Shown: positions 27,164 through 34,653 of the stretch, piece after piece | Position numbering within the stretch: position 1 is the stretch's first letter | How the letters are laid out: each line of letters begins with the position of its first letter | Source of the DNA: Acinetobacter sp. C32I | GTDB lineage: Bacteria > Pseudomonadota > Gammaproteobacteria > Pseudomonadales > Moraxellaceae | DNA: 64,000 nt | NCBI RefSeq assembly: GCF_023702715.1 | Contig: NZ_CP098480.1 | Coordinates: 3,844,001-3,908,000, forward strand | Direction of reading: 5' to 3' | Notes under the pieces: model-generated | The model's database searches: none | The model's input: the letters and a program-made list of their open reading frames with translations, nothing else | What the model was told of the DNA's origin: nothing | Translations under genes and position numbers: made by a program

Positions 27164-28048
27164 TTAGCCAAAATCATGTTGTAGTAAGATCTCGATAAAC
27201 TCGGCTGAAATATTGGAAAGCTCAAAATCTTTTTTATAGACAATGCCAATCGCTTGCGGCAGTTTACCGTCTTCAATCTCAATCAGAACGTTATGTTCCT
27301 TGTCGATAAAATTCTGAAAATGACGGGGGATGGCACTAACGCCCATATCCAATGCCACAAAACTTGAAAGGGAACTGATCTGATGACATTCGACTTTTAA
27401 ATCTAAAGTCAGATGGTTTTTAAGACAGTTTTCTTCAATCAGGTGCCGAACAATCGAGGGATGTTGCAAGGTCACAAAGGGATTGGCACACAGTTGTTTC
27501 CAACTGATTGAATCTGCGCTTGCCAGTGGATGAGTCTTGGGCAACAGCGCCAGAAAATCTTCCTCAAATAAGGGCTTAAATTCCAGTTGATCATTGCGTG
27601 GTGGTTCAAAGCAAATGCCAATTTCAAAAATGCCATCCTGCACATTCTCCAATACTTTTTCATTGGGAATGTCATGAATAGAAAAACTAATATTGGGATG
27701 CTTGGCTAAGAAGCTATGAATGACTTGCGGCAAAATTGCATGGGTGACAAAGGGCATCGAGGCAATGTTCAGGGTGCCGCGATTGAGTTTAAATCGTTGC
27801 TTGACGTCTTTTTCCATATCTTCCCAATTGGCCAGTAATTTCTTGGCATAGGGGATCAATGATTTTCCTTCCTGTGTTAGTTCAACCCGACGGGTATTGC
27901 GTTTAAATAGCTTGCCGCCCAGTTCTTCTTCCAGTGATTTGATACTGAGACTTAAAGCAGATTGACTGAGATGCAATTCAGCAGAGGCATTTGCATAATT
28001 CAGGGTACGAGTCAAAGCCAGAAATGCTTTGAGTTGCTTTAAAGTCAT
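27164..28048 (-). CDS. LysR-family transcriptional regulator
   Basis: A 294-residue LysR protein. The N-terminal winged HTH (residues 1-60) contains NYANASAELHLSQSALSLSIKSLEEELGG, and the effector-binding domain fills the rest. It sits between the divergent ketone-body units atoDAE (same strand, downstream) and gntP-bdhA (opposite strand), so it probably controls one or both. The inducer is unknown; 3-hydroxybutyrate or acetoacetate is a fair guess. Confidence 0.85.
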   Translation of the reverse strand: MTLKQLKAFLALTRTLNYANASAELHLSQSALSLSIKSLEEELGGKLFKRNTRRVELTQEGKSLIPYAKKLLANWEDMEKDVKQRFKLNRGTLNIASMPFVTHAILPQVIHSFLAKHPNISFSIHDIPNEKVLENVQDGIFEIGICFEPPRNDQLEFKPLFEEDFLALLPKTHPLASADSISWKQLCANPFVTLQHPSIVRHLIEENCLKNHLTLDLKVECHQISSLSSFVALDMGVSAIPRHFQNFIDKEHNVLIEIEDGKLPQAIGIVYKKDFELSNISAEFIEILLQHDFG

Positions 28049-28553
28049 GGTGGACGACCTGTGCGGAAAGTTTTTGATTTATATGCTGTAATTTATAAAA
28101 AAAACAGCACATTGTGACTGGCATTTTTGTTAATTCGGTAGCGAGAGGCAAGCTGTTTATTTTTAAAAAATTGACATGCGATTATTGATTTATTTTATCT
28201 AAATATCGAAAAATGGATTTTAAAAAGAATAAGCTAAATATAATTTGATGAGATTAATGAGTATTTTTGAATAGTTAATTTGTTTTATTAATCAATTAAA
28301 TTTTTTAATCTTAATTTATTTAATATTTTGATTTTTAACAATAATTTAAATTATGTATTTTGTTTTAATGATCTTGTTTTTTGTGATTTTAATGCTATTT
28401 TAAAATACGTTTTAACATGCGTCATTGTTTTAGATTCTGTACTGTAATTAGCAGTATTTTGATTTTATTTATGGTTAGGATAACCACCACACAGTATAAA
28501 AAAAATAATTTGGTTGACCCTGACATATATTCTTTGGAATGGAGTAAAAGAAT
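28049..28553. promoter_or_regulatory. AT-rich control region between the LysR gene and gntP
   Basis: No gene is seen in this very AT-rich stretch of 505 bases. Two inverted repeats share the sequence CTGTAATT: TGCTGT-N14-ACAGCA at 28084-28109, next to the regulator start, and TACTG-N7-CAGTA at 28440-28456, about 100 nt before gntP. They are candidate sites for the neighbouring LysR protein. GGAG lies 9 nt before the gntP ATG. Confidence 0.45.
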
Positions 28554-29978
28554 ATGTGGGACTTATTTGTCATTCTGCTGTCTTTAGGCTTGCTGATGTA
28601 CACCGCCTATCGCGGTTTTTCTGTGATTCTCATGGCGCCGTTATGTGCATTGCTGGCGGTTTTTCTGATTAACCCCGCCAACGTGCTGCCGTTTTATTCG
28701 GGTGTTTTCATGCCGAAAATGGTCAATTTCATTAAAGACTATTTCTTGGTGTTCTTGCTGGGCGCGATTTTTGGCAAAGTGGTCGAAATGTCCGGTATTG
28801 CCGAGTCGATTGCCCGTACCATTGTCAATTTAATTGGCGCAAAGAAAGCCATTTTAACCGTGGTTTTGCTCGGTGCTATTCTGACTTATAGCGGTGTCAG
28901 TCTGTTTGTGGCGGTGTTTGCGATTTATCCATTTGCCAATCAGTTGTTCCAACAAGCCAATATTCCAAAACGTTTGATTCCCGGCACTATTGCTTTAGGC
29001 GCATTTACATTCACCATGGATGCTTTGCCAGGGACACCACAAATTCAGAACGTGATTCCGACCACCTTCTTCGGCACTAATATTTATGCAGCGCCGTTTT
29101 TGGGTGTCATTGGGGCGATCTTTGTCTTGAGCATGGGCTTACTGTATTTGGAATCACGTCGTAAAGCTGCGGCTCGTGCTGGTGAAGGCTATGCAGGTTT
29201 TGCTGCTGAAGATGCAGTCATGCAAACGGCTGCCGATATTGAGTCATCAACCCAAAACAATGGTTCAGTACTACGTCAATGCATGGCTTTTGTTCCGTTG
29301 ATTCTAGTTGCGGTGATGAATCGTTATCTATCCACAGCCATCAAAGAATGGTATCCAAATGGCTTTGATTTTAATGCGATTGGTCTAGCCAACTACACCG
29401 TTGATGTGGCAAAAACAGGCGCAATCTGGGCAGTCGGCTTGGCCTTGATTGTCGGGATTATTGCTGCGATTTTATTTGATTATCAGCGCGTGGTGACCAA
29501 CTTTAAAGAAGGTGTTAATGCAAGTATCAGTGGTTCATTATTGGCGGTGATGAATACTGCTTCTGAATATGGTTTCGGTGCAATTATTGCGGCATTGCCG
29601 GGCTTTGCTTTGATTAGCCATGCACTCGGTACCACCTTTACCAATCCTTTGGTCAATGGTGCGGTGACCACGACCGTATTGGCAGGGATTACCGGTTCAG
29701 CTTCGGGTGGGATGAGTATTGCCTTGAGTGCGATGGCAGAAACCTATAATGCGGCTATTGTCGCGGCAGGTATTCCACCAGAAGTGATGCATCGTGTAGT
29801 GGCGATGGCATCGGGCGGTATGGACACACTTCCACATAATGGCGCGGTGATTACCTTGCTTGCGGTCACAGGCTTAACCCATAAGCAATCCTATAAAGAT
29901 ATTTTTGCAGTCACCATTATTAAAACCTTGGCGGTATTTGTGGTGATTGCTGCATTTACATGGTTCGGTATTGTCTAA
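28554..29978 (+). CDS. GntP-family permease (likely 3-hydroxybutyrate/organic acid importer)
   Basis: A 474-residue GntP/citrate-type carrier with about 12 spans. It begins MWDLFVILLSLGLLMYTAYRG and has PGTPQIQNVIPTTFFGTN near residue 155 and SGSASGGMSIALSAMAE in the C-terminal half. Family members take up gluconate and other hydroxy acids. It lies 72 nt before a 3-hydroxybutyrate dehydrogenase gene, so 3-hydroxybutyrate is the likely substrate here. Confidence 0.85.
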   Translation: MWDLFVILLSLGLLMYTAYRGFSVILMAPLCALLAVFLINPANVLPFYSGVFMPKMVNFIKDYFLVFLLGAIFGKVVEMSGIAESIARTIVNLIGAKKAILTVVLLGAILTYSGVSLFVAVFAIYPFANQLFQQANIPKRLIPGTIALGAFTFTMDALPGTPQIQNVIPTTFFGTNIYAAPFLGVIGAIFVLSMGLLYLESRRKAAARAGEGYAGFAAEDAVMQTAADIESSTQNNGSVLRQCMAFVPLILVAVMNRYLSTAIKEWYPNGFDFNAIGLANYTVDVAKTGAIWAVGLALIVGIIAAILFDYQRVVTNFKEGVNASISGSLLAVMNTASEYGFGAIIAALPGFALISHALGTTFTNPLVNGAVTTTVLAGITGSASGGMSIALSAMAETYNAAIVAAGIPPEVMHRVVAMASGGMDTLPHNGAVITLLAVTGLTHKQSYKDIFAVTIIKTLAVFVVIAAFTWFGIV

Positions 29979-30050
29979 GTCGAATTTTAATTTGAGCTTG
30001 CCTATATTTATAGGTGAGTGATTCAGATCATCAAGAACAGGAGTAGTACA

Positions 30051-30836
30051 ATGACTCAACAACTCGAAGCCAAAGTAGCCTTTATTACCGGTTCGGCTAG
30101 CGGTATTGGTTTAGAAATTGCGAAAAAATTTGCTCAGGAAGGCGCGAAAGTAGTGATTTCTGATGTCAATGCCGAGAAATGTCAGCAAGCAGTGGAGCAG
30201 TTAAAACAGCAAGGTTTTGACGCTTTGTCTGCACCTTGTGATGTAACAGATGAACAGGCTTATAAAGCGGCAATTGATTTGACCACGCAAACTTTTGGGC
30301 GTTTGGATATCCTGATCAATAATGCAGGTTTTCAGCATGTTGCAGCAATTGAAGACTTCTCCACTGATATTTATCAGAAACTGGTACAGGTGATGCTGAC
30401 AGGTTCATTTATCGGAATCAAACATGCATTTCCAATTATGAAAGCGCAGCAATATGGCCGTATTATCAATATGTCTTCGATCAATGGTTTGATTGGCTTT
30501 GCAGGGAAGGCGGGATATAACAGTGCCAAGCATGGGGTGATTGGCTTGACCAAAGTGGCGGCTCTGGAATGTGCGCGTGACGGGATTACTGTGAATGCTT
30601 TATGTCCGGGCTATGTCGATACGCCATTGGTGCGTGGGCAAATTGCTGACTTAGCCAAAACCCGTAATGTGAGTCTGGAAAGTGCTTTGGAAGATGTTAT
30701 TTTAGCCATGGTGCCGCAGAAGCGATTGCTTAGTGTTGAAGAAATTGCCGATTATGCGATTTTCTTAGCCAGTAGCAAAGGTGCAGGGATTACAGGACAA
30801 GCGGTGGTGATGGATGGTGGTTATACCGCACAGTAA
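30051..30836 (+). CDS. bdhA: 3-hydroxybutyrate dehydrogenase
   Basis: A 261-residue short-chain dehydrogenase. The NAD loop TGSASGIG is at 13-20, NNAG at 90-93, and the catalytic set is Ser142/143, Tyr156 and Lys160. The segments GFQHVAAIEDF and CPGYVDTPLV are typical of D-3-hydroxybutyrate dehydrogenases. It oxidises 3-hydroxybutyrate to acetoacetate, which AtoDA then activates. An upstream in-frame start at 30018 has no ribosome binding site, whereas ATG 30051 follows AGGAG. A thiolase, needed to finish the pathway, is not in the cluster. Confidence 0.9.
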   Translation: MTQQLEAKVAFITGSASGIGLEIAKKFAQEGAKVVISDVNAEKCQQAVEQLKQQGFDALSAPCDVTDEQAYKAAIDLTTQTFGRLDILINNAGFQHVAAIEDFSTDIYQKLVQVMLTGSFIGIKHAFPIMKAQQYGRIINMSSINGLIGFAGKAGYNSAKHGVIGLTKVAALECARDGITVNALCPGYVDTPLVRGQIADLAKTRNVSLESALEDVILAMVPQKRLLSVEEIADYAIFLASSKGAGITGQAVVMDGGYTAQ

Positions 30837-30853
30837 TCCGTTTACGTGATTGA

Positions 30854-30879
30854 AAAAGCCGCTCAATTGGGCGGCTTTT
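30854..30879 (+). terminator. Terminator after bdhA
   Basis: The stem AAAAGCCGC/GCGGCTTTT, extended by weaker pairs, has an 8-nt loop and ends in T residues, 17 nt after the bdhA stop. Confidence 0.75.
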
Positions 30880-30901
30880 GTTATGAAATGGAAATTAGGA
30901 T

Positions 30902-31510
30902 TTAGCACAGCGCAATTCGTTTAATTTTTTCATCTGTTAAGAAAAATACAGATGTGGCACAGGTTTCTTCTAAAACATTGACAGAAATACCATCACCCTT
31001 GAACTTTAGATAATGTTTTGGGTCAATTTGCTCATCAGCTAAGATATTTCCATCTTCATCAAAGCGATAATCTTCATCCACGTAAATATCTGTTTTAGGT
31101 GCAACTTCAAAAGTTCCGAAAATATCGAGGTCATAATCTTTATCTGTATTTTCGTAATAATAAACTTTGTCGCTATTTGAGATACGGAATTCAAAAAGAT
31201 ATTTCATTCCCTTTTTATTTGGATTTTTCAGCACCCGAAAAGTATCCAGATCTCCATCACCATCAAAATCAATAAATAAAGGCTTTTTGAGATGGGTTGT
31301 ATCGACTGAATAGCCTTTTGGTAGTGGAGTTGAATTATTGGCGAGATAATCGGATTCGGGTGTAGCAGCAATAAGCACAGGTTCTGACACGGCTTGAGTC
31401 TGTTGAGCTGCCTTTTGAATGGGTTGATCGCTTTCTGCTGATGTTTTTGGTTTTTCATTACATCCAGCGAGCAAAATAAATGAGGTGAGTAATAGGACTT
31501 TATTCTTCAT
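30902..31510 (-). CDS. Hypothetical lipoprotein with an Asp-rich calcium-type loop
   Basis: A 202-residue protein with a lipoprotein signal (ILLAGC, Cys17) and a low-complexity Gln/Ala linker to about residue 60. A DFDGDGDLD loop at 81-89 resembles dockerin/FG-GAP calcium loops. The C-terminal half has further acidic strands (NTDKDYDLDIFG). I do not recognise the family. It is probably a surface or periplasmic calcium-binding lipoprotein. No operon partner is evident. Confidence 0.65.
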   Translation of the reverse strand: MKNKVLLLTSFILLAGCNEKPKTSAESDQPIQKAAQQTQAVSEPVLIAATPESDYLANNSTPLPKGYSVDTTHLKKPLFIDFDGDGDLDTFRVLKNPNKKGMKYLFEFRISNSDKVYYYENTDKDYDLDIFGTFEVAPKTDIYVDEDYRFDEDGNILADEQIDPKHYLKFKGDGISVNVLEETCATSVFFLTDEKIKRIALC

Positions 31511-31672
31511 ACAATTTGAGTATTTAAATGATGATGTATATAACCGATTTTAGCTTAAAAATTGGGTCTGTCATTTTTAATGTTTAATTCAAAATGAGGA
31601 GTATGCGAACTTTCTTTATTCGCTATTTTTTGAGTTAGAATGAATCAGCCTTTAATTCTAATATGACTTCAT

Positions 31673-32260
31673 ATGAACAATAAATTTATCAGTTTTTGTC
31701 TTTTATCAGTCTGTTTAACTCAGTTAAGCCACGCTCAAGCAACGCCATTTAAGACCTATCAATCCGAGCCGTTGCATTGTGGTGAAGCGGTTTTTCAAGT
31801 GATTTCATCCTGTTTTGATCCCGATGAAGGCGCATTGAGAGGAAGTGGAGGTGTCATGCGTGAATCTTGTCAATCGAGTCATTTGCTGGTGAATTGGAAA
31901 GGACAGCAAAAGCGGATTGATTTTCCAATTGCAACCGCAGCACAAATGCAGCAATTAAAAAGCAAAGGCTATACGTTGCAAAAAGTGATTCGCCAAGGGG
32001 ATTGGTCTCCGCAAAGTTTGGCCTGTGGTCAGGTCAAAGGCATTTCGGGATATTTTGTTGTGGTGAATCAAGCAACCACCAATGATTTGAATCAAGAGTA
32101 CTTGGGCAAAGGCTCACTGAGTGAAGAACCTGTATTACTGAATTTAAATGGCAGCATGACCAGTGATGCACTTAGACAAAAAATTTATCCTTTGCTGAAA
32201 CAAGATAAAGTTAAAATCACCAAAGTCGTTTCAGCCAATGCCTTATTTGGTGATGAGTAA
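31673..32260 (+). CDS. Hypothetical secreted protein
   Basis: A 195-residue protein with a clear signal peptide (residues 1-23, ending SHAQA). The mature part has cysteines at CGEAVFQVISSCFD and in SCQSSH, and a later LACGQVKGISGYFVVV strand. The even number of cysteines suggests disulfides in the periplasm. I recognise no domain. It stands alone between divergent and parallel genes. Confidence 0.65.
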   Translation: MNNKFISFCLLSVCLTQLSHAQATPFKTYQSEPLHCGEAVFQVISSCFDPDEGALRGSGGVMRESCQSSHLLVNWKGQQKRIDFPIATAAQMQQLKSKGYTLQKVIRQGDWSPQSLACGQVKGISGYFVVVNQATTNDLNQEYLGKGSLSEEPVLLNLNGSMTSDALRQKIYPLLKQDKVKITKVVSANALFGDE

Positions 32261-32363
32261 AGCTTAGTTCGGCGATTTGTTTGTCCAAACACGATATTGA
32301 AAGCGTTTGCTGACTTCGTTAGCTGATTATTGCTACACTTTTTTATTTTTAGGCAGATGCGTG

Positions 32364-33383
32364 ATGTCTTTTGATCTTAAAGTCAGTTTAAAGCAAAGGG
32401 CTGAACCTTCTGCACAGCAAAAAAAGCTAAATCGCCTGATTGATCAAATAGAGCAGCAAAAAATCAGCCTTGCCACATGGCAAAATGCCCAAGCCGAGAT
32501 TCAGCAACATACACGGCAAAAACTTATGCCTGTATATAGCGAATTGCATGAAATCCTGTTTCAGCAGTTAGATCAGCTTTGGACGTTATTACAACAGCAT
32601 GAGTTTTCCAAAGCGGATATGCAGCAACTGGATGAAAAAATTGCCCAGCTTGCACAGATGCTAAAGCGTTCCAAGATGTTGAAGGATGAACAGTTAAAGC
32701 TGGTCAAGCAGATCGATACCTTTTATCAGCAACATCTACAACAACCAGCTAAAAAGAATAAAAAAGTACAGTCAGCAAAGTTTGAGCATGAAGAAAGTCC
32801 TGAGCAAAGTGCAGAATCAGAACAAGATGATTTTGAGCAGTATGCGGCCGAGCAGCAACAGGCACGGGAACAGGCCAAGCAACTTCGACAACAGCAGAAA
32901 CGTGAACAAGCTGAGCAGATGGCAGCGCAGTCGTTGAAAACCGTATATTTAAAAATTGCTGCCATGATTCACCCCGACCGTGAGCAAGACGAGAGCAAGA
33001 AAGAAGAAAAAACTGAGTTATTCCAGCAGGCAAGTCAGGCTTATGAACAGCAGGATTTGTTTTATTTACTGAAACTTCAATTACAGCTTGAACAGAATAA
33101 GGGTGTTGGAGCTAAAGAGTTATCAGCGGAGCAAGTGAAGTTTTATAAACTCGCTTTGGATGCTCAGAGTCAGCAGCTTGAAAGTCAAATTGAAGCGATT
33201 TTGGATTCTTTTCAGTTGGCGAAGAAAGTCAAAGCTGAGCTTGTGCATATTGGTGATGTGTATAAAGCCATAGATGCGGATTGTGCTGAGTTAAAGCAGC
33301 AGTTGAAGTGGGAAAAAGAGCGTTTAAAGCATATGAAGAAGGTGAGTGGGGTAGAGATGTTGTTGGAGCATGGGGTGCTTTGA
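32364..33383 (+). CDS. J-domain protein with a C-terminal-half J domain
   Basis: A 339-residue, highly charged, Gln-rich and mostly helical protein. A J-domain-like segment is near residues 185-235, with the HPD motif at 203-205 (AMIHPDRE) followed by LFQQASQAYEQ. Long coiled-coils precede it. In most DnaJ proteins the J domain is N-terminal, so this internal placement is unusual. It presumably brings Hsp70 to a partner held by the coiled-coils. The frame is open to 32307, but ATG 32364 begins the more typical N-terminus. Confidence 0.7.
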   Translation: MSFDLKVSLKQRAEPSAQQKKLNRLIDQIEQQKISLATWQNAQAEIQQHTRQKLMPVYSELHEILFQQLDQLWTLLQQHEFSKADMQQLDEKIAQLAQMLKRSKMLKDEQLKLVKQIDTFYQQHLQQPAKKNKKVQSAKFEHEESPEQSAESEQDDFEQYAAEQQQAREQAKQLRQQQKREQAEQMAAQSLKTVYLKIAAMIHPDREQDESKKEEKTELFQQASQAYEQQDLFYLLKLQLQLEQNKGVGAKELSAEQVKFYKLALDAQSQQLESQIEAILDSFQLAKKVKAELVHIGDVYKAIDADCAELKQQLKWEKERLKHMKKVSGVEMLLEHGVL

Positions 33384-33399
33384 TTTTCCCTCACCCCAA

Positions 33400-33420
33400 C
33401 CCTCTCCCTGAGGGAGAGGG
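33400..33420. repeat. Palindromic CCCTCTCC-type repeat
   Basis: Arms of 10 bp (CCCTCTCCCT and its complement) flank a single G, 16 nt after the J-domain stop. It belongs to the same family as the two copies flanking the DUF559 gene. Confidence 0.75.
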
Positions 33421-33456
33421 AGTAGCAATGGATTTTATAGTGGTATGTAATTAGAT

Positions 33457-33483
33457 GATATTCCCTCTCCTTTTAGGAGAGGG
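33457..33483. repeat. Left inverted repeat of the DUF559 element
   Basis: The 24 bases from 33457 to 33480 recur exactly, inverted, at 33897-33920. The copy is itself a palindrome: CCCTCTCC, TTTTA, GGAGAGGG at 33463-33483. It ends 23 nt before the DUF559 start. Confidence 0.85.
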
Positions 33484-33506
33484 CTAGGGAGAGGTGCTAA
33501 CATAAA

Positions 33507-33941
33507 ATGAAACTAGACCCACAGTTATTAGAATTCGCCAAAACTATGCGAAGTAATGCAACTGAGGCAGAACACCTGATGTGGCAACTACTTCGTGCTA
33601 AACGATTTATGAATCTTAAATTTCGCAGACAGCATGTGATTGCCCCCTATATTGTCGATTTTTACTGTCATGAATTGGGTTTGGTGATTGAACTAGATGG
33701 CAGCCAGCACGGAGCTGAAGATGCGATTGAATATGATGCTGAACGAACCAAGTTTTTAGAGGCTTTGGATTTAAAAGTAGTACGGTATTGGAATCATGAA
33801 ATTTTAAAAAATACTGAGAGAGTTTTGGATGATTTATGGAATAAATGTTGGTCGCTTTCTAATAAGACCTCTCCCCTTGCGCAGCAGTGCTGCTCATCTC
33901 CTAAAAGGAGAGGGAATATCGATATATCGGATCTGTGTTAG
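33507..33941 (+). CDS. DUF559 endonuclease-like protein
   Basis: A 144-residue protein of the DUF559/Vsr-like PD-(D/E)XK fold: MRSNATEAEHLMWQLLRAK, then FRRQHVIAPYIVDFYCHELGLVIELDGSQH, which holds the acidic active-site residues (D in IVDF, E in VIELDG), and a later RYWNHEIL. Function in the cell is unknown; it may be a single-strand or repair nuclease. The body ends at about DDLWNKCW. The last 25-30 residues are encoded by a repeat and look like run-on sequence. Exact inverted repeats bracket the gene, so it may be part of a small mobile or repeat-maintained unit. Confidence 0.85.
   Translation: MKLDPQLLEFAKTMRSNATEAEHLMWQLLRAKRFMNLKFRRQHVIAPYIVDFYCHELGLVIELDGSQHGAEDAIEYDAERTKFLEALDLKVVRYWNHEILKNTERVLDDLWNKCWSLSNKTSPLAQQCCSSPKRRGNIDISDLC
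33897..33920. repeat. Right inverted repeat of the DUF559 element
   Basis: An exact 24-base reverse complement of 33457-33480. It lies inside the 3' end of the DUF559 reading frame. Just before it is GCAGCAGTGCTGC, a second small palindrome not present in the left copy. Confidence 0.85.
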
Positions 33942-34012
33942 AAAATCTGCTACTTTTAGCGTGAATAGAATCCAGCAACATAGTAGTATTAGAATTATTT
34001 GGATTTTAAAGA

Positions 34013-34489
34013 ATGGACAATAATCCAGTAATTTTTTTAAATATTAATAACGAAGAAAAACTTTATTCTTTTAATTTTGAAAATAAAGAATTAGACCAAT
34101 CAAATATATCTATAACAAATCGTGCAGCGAATGGATATGGTTTTTTTATTGATGTAGATAAACATAAAAAATTAGTAGCAATTTTGGGTTGCGAAGAGTT
34201 TATTTTTTTTCTATTCGATAGAAAATTGTATCGTTTAGATGATGAGCACTTAACAGTAATTCAAAAAGATGGTTTTCTAAAAAATACTTTTCAACTGTTT
34301 ATTGGTGGGAAAAAAGAAATTGATATCCGCTATAAGCAAATATGGGATATTGAGAATGATATCTTCTTGGATGTGAAATATTGGTTGGACATAAAACCTA
34401 GAGAGAAGAGGCTCTCTAAGTTGAGTGAATATGCATGTTTTCTTAAAGAAACAGATATACAAAAAAGAACTGAGATGAAAGAGTATTAG
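34013..34489 (+). CDS. Hypothetical protein
   Basis: A 158-residue, AT-rich gene whose product has many Asn, Lys, Phe and Ile residues, with several beta-strand-like segments (KLVAILGCEEFIFFLFDRKLYRL) and no signal or membrane segment. I do not recognise it. Base use is more AT-rich than its neighbours, and together with the repeat cluster upstream this hints at accessory origin. A plausible partner gene is not visible. Confidence 0.55.
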   Translation: MDNNPVIFLNINNEEKLYSFNFENKELDQSNISITNRAANGYGFFIDVDKHKKLVAILGCEEFIFFLFDRKLYRLDDEHLTVIQKDGFLKNTFQLFIGGKKEIDIRYKQIWDIENDIFLDVKYWLDIKPREKRLSKLSEYACFLKETDIQKRTEMKEY

Positions 34490-34594
34490 GACTTCTATAT
34501 TTAGCTTTTTATAGAACAGTCTTTGTCATCTGTATGAATAGGCCTTGGACATTTTTTAGCTCTCTTGGAACTTATTTATTAATTTCATATATGT

Positions 34595-34624
34595 AAAAAA
34601 TCCCCTCGAATTCGAGGGGATTTT
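34595..34624 (-). terminator. Terminator of valS
   Basis: A perfect palindrome built on AAAATCCCCTCGAATT and its complement lies 30 nt beyond the valS stop, with a T run on the minus strand. Confidence 0.9.
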
Positions 34625-34653
34625 ATCTTAATTTTTAATCATTTAGCAATTAT

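Noticed and set aside
33941..34023. Short reading frame linking DUF559 and the next hypothetical gene
   Set aside because: It covers repeat sequence and overlaps both neighbours with no independent support.
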